A stretch of 48,780 bases of DNA from NCBI RefSeq assembly GCF_001399685.1, contig NZ_JTHN01000239.1:1-48780 (forward strand), given 5' to 3'. Of this stretch, positions 15,983 through 23,172 are shown in pieces. The notes beneath the pieces are model-generated. The model made no database searches. It worked only from the letters and a program-made list of their open reading frames with translations, and had not been told where the DNA came from. The stretch comes from Paenibacillus sp. A3 (GTDB lineage: Bacteria; Bacillota; Bacilli; Paenibacillales; NBRC-103111). A program made the position numbers and the translations under genes. Numbering within the stretch: position 1 is the stretch's first letter; every line of letters begins with the position of its first letter.

Positions 15983-17566
15983 ATGCTGCAGTGGATTGAA
16001 CAGGCAAAACAGGGAGACCGGGAGGCATTTGACCTTATCGTCCGGCGCTTCGAAGCGATGGCTTATGCGGTGGCGTACGAGAGGCTGCGTGATTCCTATT
16101 TGGCGGAGGATGCCGTGCAGGAGGCGTTTGCGGAAGCTTTTATCCATTTGCGCAGGCTGAAGGAAGCGGAGGCTTTTCCCGGATGGTTCAAAACGATCGT
16201 GATCCGTCAATGTCACCGTCTTGTGCGGAGGAAGCGGCATCCAACGGTGCCATTTGATCAATTGGCCCAAATGATCGAGGGACAGCCAAGCGTACCGGAG
16301 ATTGTCGAAAGAAGAGAATTGCAGCAACTGCTTCATGATTCCATAGCCGCTTTATCGTCCAATTTGCGCGTCGCGGTCCAACTGTTTTATTTTCAGGGCT
16401 ACTCTCTGCAAGAGATTTCCGCTTATTTGGGGACATCGGTTCCGGTGTTGAAAAAACGGCTGTTCGACGCCCGCGCAAAGCTGAAAGGAACGCTCCCCGT
16501 TGCCGATTTCGTCTCCGTGTTTCACCAATTGTACGAAGGAGGAAAACGAATGCTGCACATTGTTAATGGCGATACCGTCGCGGAGAAGCTGCGGCAGGGC
16601 GTCGTCCAAGGCGACATTCTTGTCTGGAGAGAGGTGTATCCCGAAGGACCGGTATTTATCGATCCAACGGTGGGGGCCAACCGGTCCGTCCGGGCACGCT
16701 ATTTGGAACAGGCGATGGGAATTCCGAGTGTGGAATTTATACGAATAAGCGAAGAGCAGGAGAAGGTACGCGCAGACTTTCGCAACTATGAGGAAATCGT
16801 GCTGTGGTTCGAGCATGATTTATTCGATCAGACGATGCTATGCTGTTTGCTGCATTGGTTCGCGAAGCAGACGTTAGGCGCGACGAAGCTAAGCTTGCTG
16901 TGTATCGGGGCTTTCCCGGGAATCGAGCTTTTTCGGGGGTTGGGGCAGCTGTCCGTGAACCAAATGGCGACCTTGTCGGGCACTTGGCAATCGGTTGGCA
17001 AAGAGCAGCTCGAACTGGGTACAATCGTCTGGGAGGCTTACTGCGCCCCGGACCCGGGCAAGTTAGTTCAACTGCTTGAAGAGGGCGATACCTCCGCGCT
17101 GCCCTATGTGCGCGACGCCTTTCGGCTTCATTTATCGCGGTTTCCCTCGACCCGGAACGGACTTGGCATTGTAGAACAAACCACACTGGAGATGATCCGC
17201 GGCGGCATGACTTCTCCGCTGGACTTGTTCGGGCATGTAGGAAAAGAGCTTCATGGGCTGGGCATGGGAGATCTTCAATATTGGCACCGCTTGGCCAAAC
17301 TATCGCAAGGTCCGCAACCCTTGCTGAAGCTCGAAGGCTTGAGCGCATTTCCCGGTTATAAGGACCCGGCGCCGTCGTTTCGTCACAGTACGGTTGCATT
17401 AACGGAAGCAGGCAGAAAGGTGCTGGACGGGGAAGCGGATTGGATTGCTTTAAACGGAATCGACGAATGGTACGGCGGCGTACATATGCAGGGACGGTCG
17501 ATCCCATGGCGCTGGGATGCGTCTCAAAACACGCTCGTTCCATGGACGGCCGCTGGCGGAGAGTAA
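15983..17566 (+). CDS. ECF sigma factor fused to a DUF1835 domain
   Basis: 527 residues from the ATG at 15983 (AAAGGGGG 10 bases upstream; an ATG 21 bases earlier lacks a site). Residues 1-170 are an ECF sigma-70 factor: region 2 with DAVQEAFAEAF and WFKTIVIRQCHRLVRR, and region 4 with YFQGYSLQEISAYLG. A short linker (FVSVFHQLYEGGKR) leads to MLHIVNGDTVAEKLRQG, the start of a DUF1835 domain, followed by a DUF3658-like end. Remarkably, the DUF1835 start is an in-frame ATG (16550, residue 190) with AAGGAGG seven bases upstream, so a separate 338-residue protein may also be made. No anti-sigma gene is adjacent. The fused domain might control the sigma factor (inference). Confidence 0.85.
   Translation: MLQWIEQAKQGDREAFDLIVRRFEAMAYAVAYERLRDSYLAEDAVQEAFAEAFIHLRRLKEAEAFPGWFKTIVIRQCHRLVRRKRHPTVPFDQLAQMIEGQPSVPEIVERRELQQLLHDSIAALSSNLRVAVQLFYFQGYSLQEISAYLGTSVPVLKKRLFDARAKLKGTLPVADFVSVFHQLYEGGKRMLHIVNGDTVAEKLRQGVVQGDILVWREVYPEGPVFIDPTVGANRSVRARYLEQAMGIPSVEFIRISEEQEKVRADFRNYEEIVLWFEHDLFDQTMLCCLLHWFAKQTLGATKLSLLCIGAFPGIELFRGLGQLSVNQMATLSGTWQSVGKEQLELGTIVWEAYCAPDPGKLVQLLEEGDTSALPYVRDAFRLHLSRFPSTRNGLGIVEQTTLEMIRGGMTSPLDLFGHVGKELHGLGMGDLQYWHRLAKLSQGPQPLLKLEGLSAFPGYKDPAPSFRHSTVALTEAGRKVLDGEADWIALNGIDEWYGGVHMQGRSIPWRWDASQNTLVPWTAAGGE
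16536..16552 (+). promoter_or_regulatory. Internal ribosome binding site and start codon at the sigma/DUF1835 junction
   Basis: AAGGAGG at 16536-16542, seven-base spacer, ATG at 16550, in frame with the sigma factor. It is the strongest ribosome site in this part of the window and falls exactly where the DUF1835 domain begins. Confidence 0.65.
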
Positions 17567-17590
17567 GATTTACATACTCTAAAGCCCCGA

Positions 17591-17637
17591 TGGTATTGAC
17601 AAAATACCAAATTTATCCTATAATACCCACAATACCT
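17591..17637 (+). promoter_or_regulatory. Consensus sigma-A promoter of the OsmC gene with overlapping inverted repeat
   Basis: TTGACA (17596-17601), exactly 17 bases, TATAAT (17619-17624): a perfect consensus. TGGTATT (17591-17597) and AATACCA (17603-17609) form a perfect inverted repeat around the -35. The half-site AATACC recurs at 17622 and 17631, covering the -10 and start site. A repressor bound here would shut the promoter; its identity is unknown. Confidence 0.8.
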
Positions 17638-17699
17638 AGTTAATAAGTTGGTTTTTTTGGGAAGCCGGAACGTACTCGATAATCAAAGGAGAGTATACC

Positions 17700-18146
17700 A
17701 TGGCCGCGGTTCAAACCTTCAAAGCAACAGCACATTTGCAAGACGGAGTGAAAGTGAACGCCCGTTCCAGACAGTTCGAACTGACCATCGACGAGCCGAA
17801 AAGCTTGGGTGGGACGGATACCGGGATGAATCCGGTGGAAGCGCTGCTGGCTTCGCTAGGCGCTTGCCAATCGATCGTAGCCAGAGTCTATGCGCCCAAG
17901 TTTGGGGTCAAACTCGACGATTTCCAAGTGGACGTGGAGGGCGACCTTGATCTCGACGGATTTTTCAATCGGTCGGAGGTTCGTCCGGGCTACTCCGAAA
18001 TCCGCTATACGTTTCGAATTAAAACCGATTCGCCAAAGGACAAGGTGGAGGAATTTATCCGGTTCATCGAGAGCAAATGCCCGGTAGGAGACACTATCGC
18101 CAATCCGGTCAATCTCAAATTAAACAGCATCGTTATCGAGAGCTGA
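17700..18146 (+). CDS. OsmC-family protein (peroxiredoxin-like)
   Basis: 148 residues, full family length, from an ATG with AAAGGAGA upstream. The two redox cysteines are visible: LGACQSIV (about Cys59) and SKCPVGDTI (about Cys125), in the YhfA/OsmC arrangement. Such proteins reduce organic hydroperoxides in the cytoplasm or handle reactive sulfur species. Transcribed alone from a consensus promoter under a likely operator and closed by a strong terminator, so it looks like an inducible stress gene. Confidence 0.92.
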   Translation: MAAVQTFKATAHLQDGVKVNARSRQFELTIDEPKSLGGTDTGMNPVEALLASLGACQSIVARVYAPKFGVKLDDFQVDVEGDLDLDGFFNRSEVRPGYSEIRYTFRIKTDSPKDKVEEFIRFIESKCPVGDTIANPVNLKLNSIVIES

Positions 18147-18155
18147 GAGAAAATG

Positions 18156-18227
18156 AAAAAAGCTGCGGGGGACGCGGAATGTTAGAGCTGCAGCAGACCG
18201 CCGTCGGGCGGCTGCCGCAGCTTTTTT
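18156..18227. terminator. Bidirectional terminator between OsmC and esterase genes
   Basis: A-run plus GCTGCGG (18156-18168) pairs with CCGCAGC plus T-run (18215-18227), 13 bases each; a second GC-rich hairpin lies inside. It serves both convergent genes. Confidence 0.85.
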
Positions 18228-18276
18228 GCGCTTTATTCCTGCACCTTTTCGACTCCGGTGCGCTCGACCACAAATT

Positions 18277-19161
18277 TTACGAACGACCAACCTCCAATTG
18301 CTGACTGCCTTCCGAGGCAAACCGCAGCGCGCGGCTGATCAACACCGGGAGCACCGAGACGTGCCCTTCGCCTTCGAACTCGTGGAACTTCACGCGCACG
18401 CCGCGGCTCGCGAGAGCGGACAGCCGTCCCGCAAGCTCCTTCGCATTATCGTTCATATGGCTGTGATGATCTTTCTCGCGCTCTCCCACCGCGAGCAGTA
18501 CTCCGAGGCTGCTTGGCTCCTTTTCCAAGCGGGAGGCGAATTGCCGTTCTTCTTCCAGCAGGATTCTTTTGCCCCAGTGAATGGAAGGACTTCCTGCGAC
18601 ATACGTCTGGAACGTCCCCGGCCTTGTAAAAAGCGCATGCAGCACGAAGAGGCCGCCAAGCGAATGGCCGAAAATCGTTTGCCTGCCGCGGTCTATGCTG
18701 AACTCGCGTTCGATCTCCGGCTTCAGGTCCTCTTCGATGAAATTCAAGAAAGCATTCGCTCCGCCCAGCTCCGGCCACTCCGTTCCGCGCGGACTTTTAG
18801 GCAGCTCCGCTGCGGGTACAGGCATCGTGAAATCGTAATAGCGGGCGTTCGAAAAAGGCCCTTCCGTATCATAGCCGATGCCGACGATTACGGCCGGAGC
18901 GACTCCGGTTTTCTCGGGTCGTCTCGATTGCAATCGTATCGCCTCGGCCATCGTACCGAACACGGAATTTGCATCGAGCAAATAAATAACCGGATATCCC
19001 GAAGGAGGCGGCTCAACGTCCGGCTTGGCGACGAAAATGCGATACTCGCGATTTTCGGCCCGCGAACGCATGATGCGCTGTTCTGTTCGAGGGAGGGTCA
19101 CCAAGCCTTCGGCAGCAGTCTGTCCCTCCGTTGCGGATGATTTCCTTGTTTGATCGACCAC
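18277..19161 (-). CDS. Esterase of the Fes/IroE (esterase D-like) family
   Basis: 294 residues from a GTG start at 19161 with GGGAGGAAGG upstream. Alpha/beta hydrolase with nucleophile elbow GHSLGGLF (about residue 166), PVIYLLDANSVFG near the N-terminus, AGSPSIHW after the nucleophile, and the catalytic His in FEGEGHVSVLP near the C-terminus. This family includes siderophore (enterobactin/bacillibactin-type) esterases. No signal peptide, so a cytoplasmic role such as iron release is possible, but no siderophore gene or Fur box is visible nearby. Confidence 0.88.
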   Translation of the reverse strand: MVDQTRKSSATEGQTAAEGLVTLPRTEQRIMRSRAENREYRIFVAKPDVEPPPSGYPVIYLLDANSVFGTMAEAIRLQSRRPEKTGVAPAVIVGIGYDTEGPFSNARYYDFTMPVPAAELPKSPRGTEWPELGGANAFLNFIEEDLKPEIEREFSIDRGRQTIFGHSLGGLFVLHALFTRPGTFQTYVAGSPSIHWGKRILLEEERQFASRLEKEPSSLGVLLAVGEREKDHHSHMNDNAKELAGRLSALASRGVRVKFHEFEGEGHVSVLPVLISRALRFASEGSQQLEVGRS

Positions 19162-19344
19162 CGTGTTCCTTCCTCCCTGATTCTACGTTTCTGAACCGAT
19201 CAAAATCCTGCAAAGGACGATCATTCCCAAATTATAAAGCACGGCTCCCTGCAGAGCCATGGACGATATCCGGAAATCCCTTGAGTTCTAATCCGAAAAG
19301 GACAGGGAGCTCTCTCGGGGATCGGCGTCTGTGCTTACTGAGCT

Positions 19345-19986
19345 CTAGGGGCGCGGTCTGAACATACAGTAGGTGGTAACGCCACCCAGTTTTCTCTTCT
19401 CTACGAGCCGATATCCGAACCGCTCATACAGGAGAACATTGTCCTCGTTTTCCGTGTCCAATCCGATGCCCGCAGATGTCGGGTCCTGATCTGCAAGCGC
19501 ATGAACTTCATTCAGCAGCAGCTTGCCCAAACCCGTCCCTTGATGTTCGGGGGCTACACCCACAAATACCAAATAATGATGAGGAACGGAGGGACGGACG
19601 GATGTCGTGAGCCGCATATACTCATTGATCAAAGCAAACGAGCGCGGCGGAACTTGACAGAGCAGTCCGATTGCCCGGCAGAGGAATCGCGCTTTTGCAA
19701 GGAATCCCGCATCCTTATAGCTTGTCGGAAGCTCCACGCATGCGGCGCCCCGCAGTGTCCCTTGTTCTTGAACGCGGATCAGCATTTCCTGCAGCAACAA
19801 GCTCTTATGAAATAAAAAGCTAAAAAAATGACCGATATGAATGAATCGCTTTGCCCCCGGGAACAGATGGCGGAACATCGGATCATCGGAGAAGGCTTTC
19901 GGCAAAATGTCCCTAGCTTGAGCGGCGTGTGCGGTTCCCAAACGGATAATTTCCCGGCTGCAGGTTGAATGGTCCCGGTCCGTCAT
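19345..19986 (-). CDS. GNAT-family N-acetyltransferase
   Basis: 213 residues; the ATG at 19986 has GGAGGGAG upstream. Motif A is VFVGVAPEHQGTGLGKLLLNEV, followed by IGLDTENEDNVLLYERFGY, which is typical of plant-type/Streptomyces-like GNAT proteins. Substrate unknown. It starts 3 bases after the membrane protein gene in the TetR-controlled run and may modify the same inducer that the regulator senses (inference). Confidence 0.9.
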   Translation of the reverse strand: MTDRDHSTCSREIIRLGTAHAAQARDILPKAFSDDPMFRHLFPGAKRFIHIGHFFSFLFHKSLLLQEMLIRVQEQGTLRGAACVELPTSYKDAGFLAKARFLCRAIGLLCQVPPRSFALINEYMRLTTSVRPSVPHHYLVFVGVAPEHQGTGLGKLLLNEVHALADQDPTSAGIGLDTENEDNVLLYERFGYRLVEKRKLGGVTTYCMFRPRP

Positions 19987-19989
19987 CTT

Positions 19990-20544
19990 CTAATGCTCCC
20001 TCCGCGCATAATGATCCACCGCGAAGCTGAACACGACTTTAAAAATAAAGAAAAACAGCATGACGAGAAGAAGCTTGGGGATCGAGGCGAAGCACAGCAG
20101 CAGGCCGGCAAACCCGGTGCATATGAAAACTGCCGCAATCGTTCGTTGAGCCGGATGCCCGAGGAGGGCGTTGACGATAAAAGCCGACACGATCGTATAG
20201 CCCCACACGAAAAGGCAGGGAATAAAGTGCTCCCCCAGGACGGCAGCGAGCAGGATGGGTTGAACATGGATGGCCATAAACACCAGTCGCGCTACCGGAT
20301 GAGCCTGGTAGTGGTTATTGGTCGACAGTGTGAAGTTGGCAATGACCCCGCCATGGATGTCCAGCGCCAAGAGCAGGATGGCAAGCAGCTGCCACAGGAC
20401 AAGCCCGCTCCACTCGGAATACGTCAGAGCAAGGAGTGCCGCGCTCATGCCGCCGCCAAAACCTAAGGTTAGCGCCAACTCCAAGACGGTCGATCTTTTG
20501 CCGAACACTTCATGAAAAAAGGCCGGGATGTTTACAGGTTTCAT
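19990..20544 (-). CDS. Integral membrane protein of unknown function
   Basis: 184 residues from an ATG with GAGGAGGA upstream. Five or six hydrophobic segments cover most of the chain, with conserved-looking polar spots LDIHGGVIANFTLSTNNHY and HPVARLVFMAIHVQP. I do not recognise the family. It lies between a TetR regulator and a GNAT gene, all on one strand, with a TetR-type palindrome just upstream of its ribosome site. Confidence 0.75.
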   Translation of the reverse strand: MKPVNIPAFFHEVFGKRSTVLELALTLGFGGGMSAALLALTYSEWSGLVLWQLLAILLLALDIHGGVIANFTLSTNNHYQAHPVARLVFMAIHVQPILLAAVLGEHFIPCLFVWGYTIVSAFIVNALLGHPAQRTIAAVFICTGFAGLLLCFASIPKLLLVMLFFFIFKVVFSFAVDHYARREH

Positions 20545-20570
20545 GACAAATCCTCCTCAGACTAAAAATA

Positions 20571-20588
20571 TGACCGTTCGAACGGTCA
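20571..20588. promoter_or_regulatory. TetR-type operator, perfect 18-bp palindrome
   Basis: TGACCGTTCGAACGGTCA, lying between the tetR stop and the membrane protein gene. A related, less perfect palindrome with the same TGACC/GTCA ends occurs in the tetR promoter (21259-21276). Confidence 0.75.
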
Positions 20589-20612
20589 GTTTTATGCGAA
20601 ACGAGCTCCGGC

Positions 20613-21227
20613 TTACGCCAGGGAGTCGTCTTCGGCCAAGTGTCGGCAGAGCATGCTAACTTGCAGCCGCCAAGCTTGTTCGTACAACTGACCGTTTCCA
20701 TTCAGCAAATAATGCAGGCCCATGCCGTCCATGAGCGAAAAGAGAAGCGCAGTCACGGATTCCAGCGTTTTTTCGTCAAGGGGACGGGGAGCCAGCCGGT
20801 TGAGCTGATGGCGTAAGAGCTCGGTGATTTTATCGGTACAGCGTAGGAGGGCTTCCCGATATTCCGATTTGAACATTCCCTCATGATAAAAGGAAAAAAA
20901 GGCTTTGAACGCTTTAAGATAAGGTTCCGGCACTCGGAATACGGACTGCCCGAGCTGATGAAGAAACTGCTCCAAGTCCCGATATTCCTGCGTCATCGGC
21001 TCAAGGAGATCGTCGAACAAAATATGGAGTGCACCGTGAAGGATTTCGTCGATGGATTTGAAATGGTGAAATATATTGCTTTTGCTCACGCCTGTCAGCT
21101 GCGCGAGCTTGGCCGCCGATACTTCTTTGATGCCGTGCTCCGAAATGATGGCGATCGCAGCGTGTAAGATTCGTATCCGGGTTTGTTCGCCCTTTTCCAT
21201 GCGCTTATCGTGTACTTTGGGATCCAT
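20613..21227 (-). CDS. TetR/AcrR-family transcriptional regulator
   Basis: 204 residues from the ATG at 21227 (AAAGGAG upstream). The N-terminal helix-turn-helix is clear: TRIRILHAAIAIISEHGIKEVSAAKLAQLTGVSKSNIFHHFKSIDEIL-type pattern at residues 16-64. The C-terminal half is a helical ligand-binding domain ending in LFSLMDGMGLHYLL. It is close to the BetI/RutR-like branch in form. It probably represses itself and the membrane protein-GNAT pair through two operators. Confidence 0.92.
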   Translation of the reverse strand: MDPKVHDKRMEKGEQTRIRILHAAIAIISEHGIKEVSAAKLAQLTGVSKSNIFHHFKSIDEILHGALHILFDDLLEPMTQEYRDLEQFLHQLGQSVFRVPEPYLKAFKAFFSFYHEGMFKSEYREALLRCTDKITELLRHQLNRLAPRPLDEKTLESVTALLFSLMDGMGLHYLLNGNGQLYEQAWRLQVSMLCRHLAEDDSLA

Positions 21228-21248
21228 GGCGAAGCTCCTTTCCGGATC

Positions 21249-21277
21249 ATTATATAACTGACCAACCGGACAGTCAA
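21249..21277 (-). promoter_or_regulatory. tetR promoter with operator in the spacer
   Basis: On the minus strand: TTGACT (21272-21277), 17 bases, TATAAT (21249-21254). The degenerate palindrome TGACCAACCGGACAGTCA (21259-21276) fills the spacer and covers the -35, a textbook site for self-repression. Confidence 0.8.
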
Positions 21278-21387
21278 TGTGCTGATGATGTACAGATCGG
21301 TGGTTCAAAAGTGATATGGGCTGGCGGAGTAGTGAAAAAATAGGTCTAATTTACCAGAAAATTTGACAAATTGTGTCGAAAATCACA

Positions 21388-21417
21388 TTGAAATGCCCTG
21401 CTTTTACCAGATATCAT
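21388..21417 (+). promoter_or_regulatory. Possible promoter of the DUF975 gene
   Basis: TTGAAA (21388-21393), 18 bases, TATCAT (21412-21417). Upstream, GTGTCGAA (21374-21381) is a one-mismatch Spo0A box. Both calls are weak. Confidence 0.35.
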
Positions 21418-21489
21418 ATAGTACATGCCGAATGGACGGGTAACCGTTGAATGCGCGTAAAAATTTTTAGCGGGAGTGGAAGTTTTGAT

Positions 21490-22116
21490 ATGCTGACAAA
21501 TTCAGAGCTTCGCCGGATGGCGAGGGAGAGCTTGCAAGGGAACTGGGTGAACGCGGTTCTTGGCGTTTTCATTTATGGGATTATTCTTTCTGTGATGGCG
21601 AACATACCGTTAATCGGATGGATTGGCGCTATCGTGATTACCGGACCTTTGACGTACGGCCTCTACGGTTATTACCTGGGCACGGTTCGCGGCGAACTGA
21701 CGTCGGTCAGCAATTTGTTCGACGGATTCAATAACAATCAGTTCGGGAATGCCTTCGTTTTAAATCTCGTGTCGGGCATCTTCATTTTCTTGTGGTCTCT
21801 GCTTCTTATTGTACCGGGGGTTATTGCAGCTTTGAGCTACTCGCAAGCGTATTTTATTATGCGCGACAATCCGGGAATACCGGCCCTCGATGCCTTGCGT
21901 CAAAGCAAGGAGATGATGAACGGACACAAGACCCGGCTGTTTATGCTTTATTTGAGCTTTATCGGATGGATTCTGCTCGGCATGATTCCGTTGGGCCTCG
22001 GCATGTTTTGGGTACAACCGTATATCTATGCGGCGATGGCTGCTTTCTATGAGGAATTGAAAAACCAGAATTTTTCCACGCCCTATGAGGAAGCGCCTCG
22101 CAGCTATACTCTCTAA
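21490..22116 (+). CDS. DUF975-family integral membrane protein
   Basis: 208 residues from the ATG at 21490 (MLTNSELRRMARESL is the usual family beginning; GGGAGTGG lies upstream). The open frame starts 13 codons earlier but without a ribosome site. Five to six membrane helices, with the family features GPLTYGLYGYYLG, a LFDGF segment before the second helix pair and RDNPGIPALDALRQSKEMMNGHK in a cytoplasmic loop. Function unknown; transcribed alone and closed by a terminator. Confidence 0.88.
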   Translation: MLTNSELRRMARESLQGNWVNAVLGVFIYGIILSVMANIPLIGWIGAIVITGPLTYGLYGYYLGTVRGELTSVSNLFDGFNNNQFGNAFVLNLVSGIFIFLWSLLLIVPGVIAALSYSQAYFIMRDNPGIPALDALRQSKEMMNGHKTRLFMLYLSFIGWILLGMIPLGLGMFWVQPYIYAAMAAFYEELKNQNFSTPYEEAPRSYTL

Positions 22117-22163
22117 TTTGCCATGATCGTTGGCAAACCCGGAGCTCTTCCGGCAAGTGTATC

Positions 22164-22215
22164 AAAAAAACAGAGTTGTCTCCGTCGAATGACGTCAGGC
22201 AGCTCTGTTTTTTTT
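22164..22215 (+). terminator. Rho-independent terminator of the DUF975 gene
   Basis: A-run with ACAGAG (to 22175) pairs with CTCTGT (22203-22208), followed by eight T. It begins 47 bases after the stop codon. Confidence 0.85.
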
Positions 22216-22272
22216 GGCGCGTACTCACAACCGTCGCACCGAGGGAGGAGAGCTTTTCATCCGCTAAAGACA

Positions 22273-22345
22273 GAAAGCCCTGCAGGCTTGTCCGGTCGGC
22301 TGTTCGTTGGAACGAACGCAGAGCAGACAAACGCTGAGGGCTTTC
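22273..22345 (-). terminator. Possible terminator of the NlpC/P60 gene
   Basis: GAAAGCCCT (22273-22281) and AGGGCTTTC (22337-22345) form a perfect 9-bp stem with a structured loop, 35 bases past the stop. On the minus strand only a broken T run follows. Confidence 0.45.
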
Positions 22346-22379
22346 GAAGGTACGGGAAACTTCCGTTCAGGTGTTAAAT

Positions 22380-22847
22380 TTACTTGTCAGTCATCACTTG
22401 CTTGTACTGCTCGTCCGACAGGACGCGCCGCGCCGTGACGTAACGCTTGGCGTAGTAGGAGTCACTGAGTTTCGTAACGGTGACGCCTTGATCCGTAGCG
22501 GAGTGATAGAACTTGCCTTCGCCTACGTATACGCCTACGTGGGAGATCCCTTTGCCATCGGTGTTGAAGAACACCAGGTCGCCGGGACGAAGCTGGTCTT
22601 TGGCCACCTCGGTACCAAGCTCGGCTTGGCCTTTGGACGTATGCGGCAGATCGACGCCGAATTTGTCGAATACCCAGGAAGTATAGCCCGAGCAATCGAA
22701 GCCTTTGGTCGTGGTGCCCGCGTACTTGTAGGGCGTGCCCATAGCCTCGTTAACCGCTGCGCTTAGTGGGGTTTCTGCAAAAACGCTACCAACCGAAATG
22801 CTGCAAAACAAGGTCAAAGAAAATGCAAAACCTACAAGCTTTTTCAA
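22380..22847 (-). CDS. Secreted NlpC/P60 peptidoglycan endopeptidase
   Basis: 155 residues from a TTG start at 22847 with GAAGGGGA upstream. Signal peptide at 1-24 with cleavage after VFA. The remaining chain is one NlpC/P60 domain: catalytic Cys52 in KGFDCSGYTSWVF, His103 in ISHVGVYVG and His115 in KFYHSA. It should cut the D-gamma-Glu to diaminopimelate bond in stem peptides. There is no LysM or SH3 wall-binding domain. A c-di-AMP riboswitch directly upstream ties expression to cell-wall and osmotic state. Confidence 0.95.
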   Translation of the reverse strand: MKKLVGFAFSLTLFCSISVGSVFAETPLSAAVNEAMGTPYKYAGTTTKGFDCSGYTSWVFDKFGVDLPHTSKGQAELGTEVAKDQLRPGDLVFFNTDGKGISHVGVYVGEGKFYHSATDQGVTVTKLSDSYYAKRYVTARRVLSDEQYKQVMTDK

Positions 22848-22862
22848 AGAAGTTTCCCCTTC

Positions 22863-22979
22863 CGGTGCCTACGAGGTTAGCTTGAGGGTTCGGTTGAAGG
22901 TTCCCTATGATCACTCTACTGCGAGATCAATTCACCCAAAAATGGATCCCCCGTTTTCTGCGAACAGAAATTCGGCAAA
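22863..22979 (-). ncRNA. c-di-AMP riboswitch (ydaO/yuaA type)
   Basis: The minus strand shows the conserved core of this class in order: TTTGCCGAA at the 5' end, CGGGGGATCC, GGGTGAAT, TAGGGAACCTTC, ACCGAACCC, AGCTAACCTCGTAGGCA. The outer TGCC and GGCA can close the P1 stem. It lies just upstream of the wall endopeptidase, as is common in Bacilli, where c-di-AMP binding turns such genes off. The gene's ribosome site (GGAAGGGG) follows the aptamer by a few bases and no terminator hairpin lies between, so control may act on translation. Confidence 0.9.
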
Positions 22980-23021
22980 ATTTTCTTTTTTAATTCCGAG
23001 TAGATATATTCGAGCAAACAT
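22932..23021 (-). CDS. Possible 29-codon leader ORF overlapping the riboswitch
   Basis: ATG at 23021 preceded by GGGAGG with an 8-base spacer, a better ribosome site than that of the gene itself. The frame runs 29 codons into the aptamer and stops at the TGA inside the conserved GGGTGAAT. Translation would disrupt the 5' half of the aptamer. Whether the transcript starts far enough upstream is not known; no clear promoter is visible. Confidence 0.3.
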   Translation of the reverse strand: MFARIYLLGIKKENFAEFLFAENGGSIFG

Positions 23022-23094
23022 GACGTTTTCCTCCCTTTGTCACATAATTGTCACAGAATCAATGTTTATTTATGAAACTTTTTGTTTATTAGCC

Positions 23095-23136
23095 AAAAAG
23101 AACGTCATCTCCCGGCACTTTCGGAAGATGACGTTC
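23095..23136 (-). terminator. Rho-independent terminator of the membrane protein gene
   Basis: 11-bp perfect stem (23100-23110 with 23126-23136) followed on the minus strand by TTTTT (23095-23099), 37 bases past the stop. Confidence 0.85.
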
Positions 23137-23172
23137 CTGTATTTTGGAATTATATTTATTCGGGGAGTAGGG

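Noticed and set aside
22660-22680. Perfect Spo0A-box match inside the NlpC/P60 gene, and another near 42530 in the radical SAM gene
   Set aside because: Both are in coding sequence; an 8-base match is expected by chance at about this rate.
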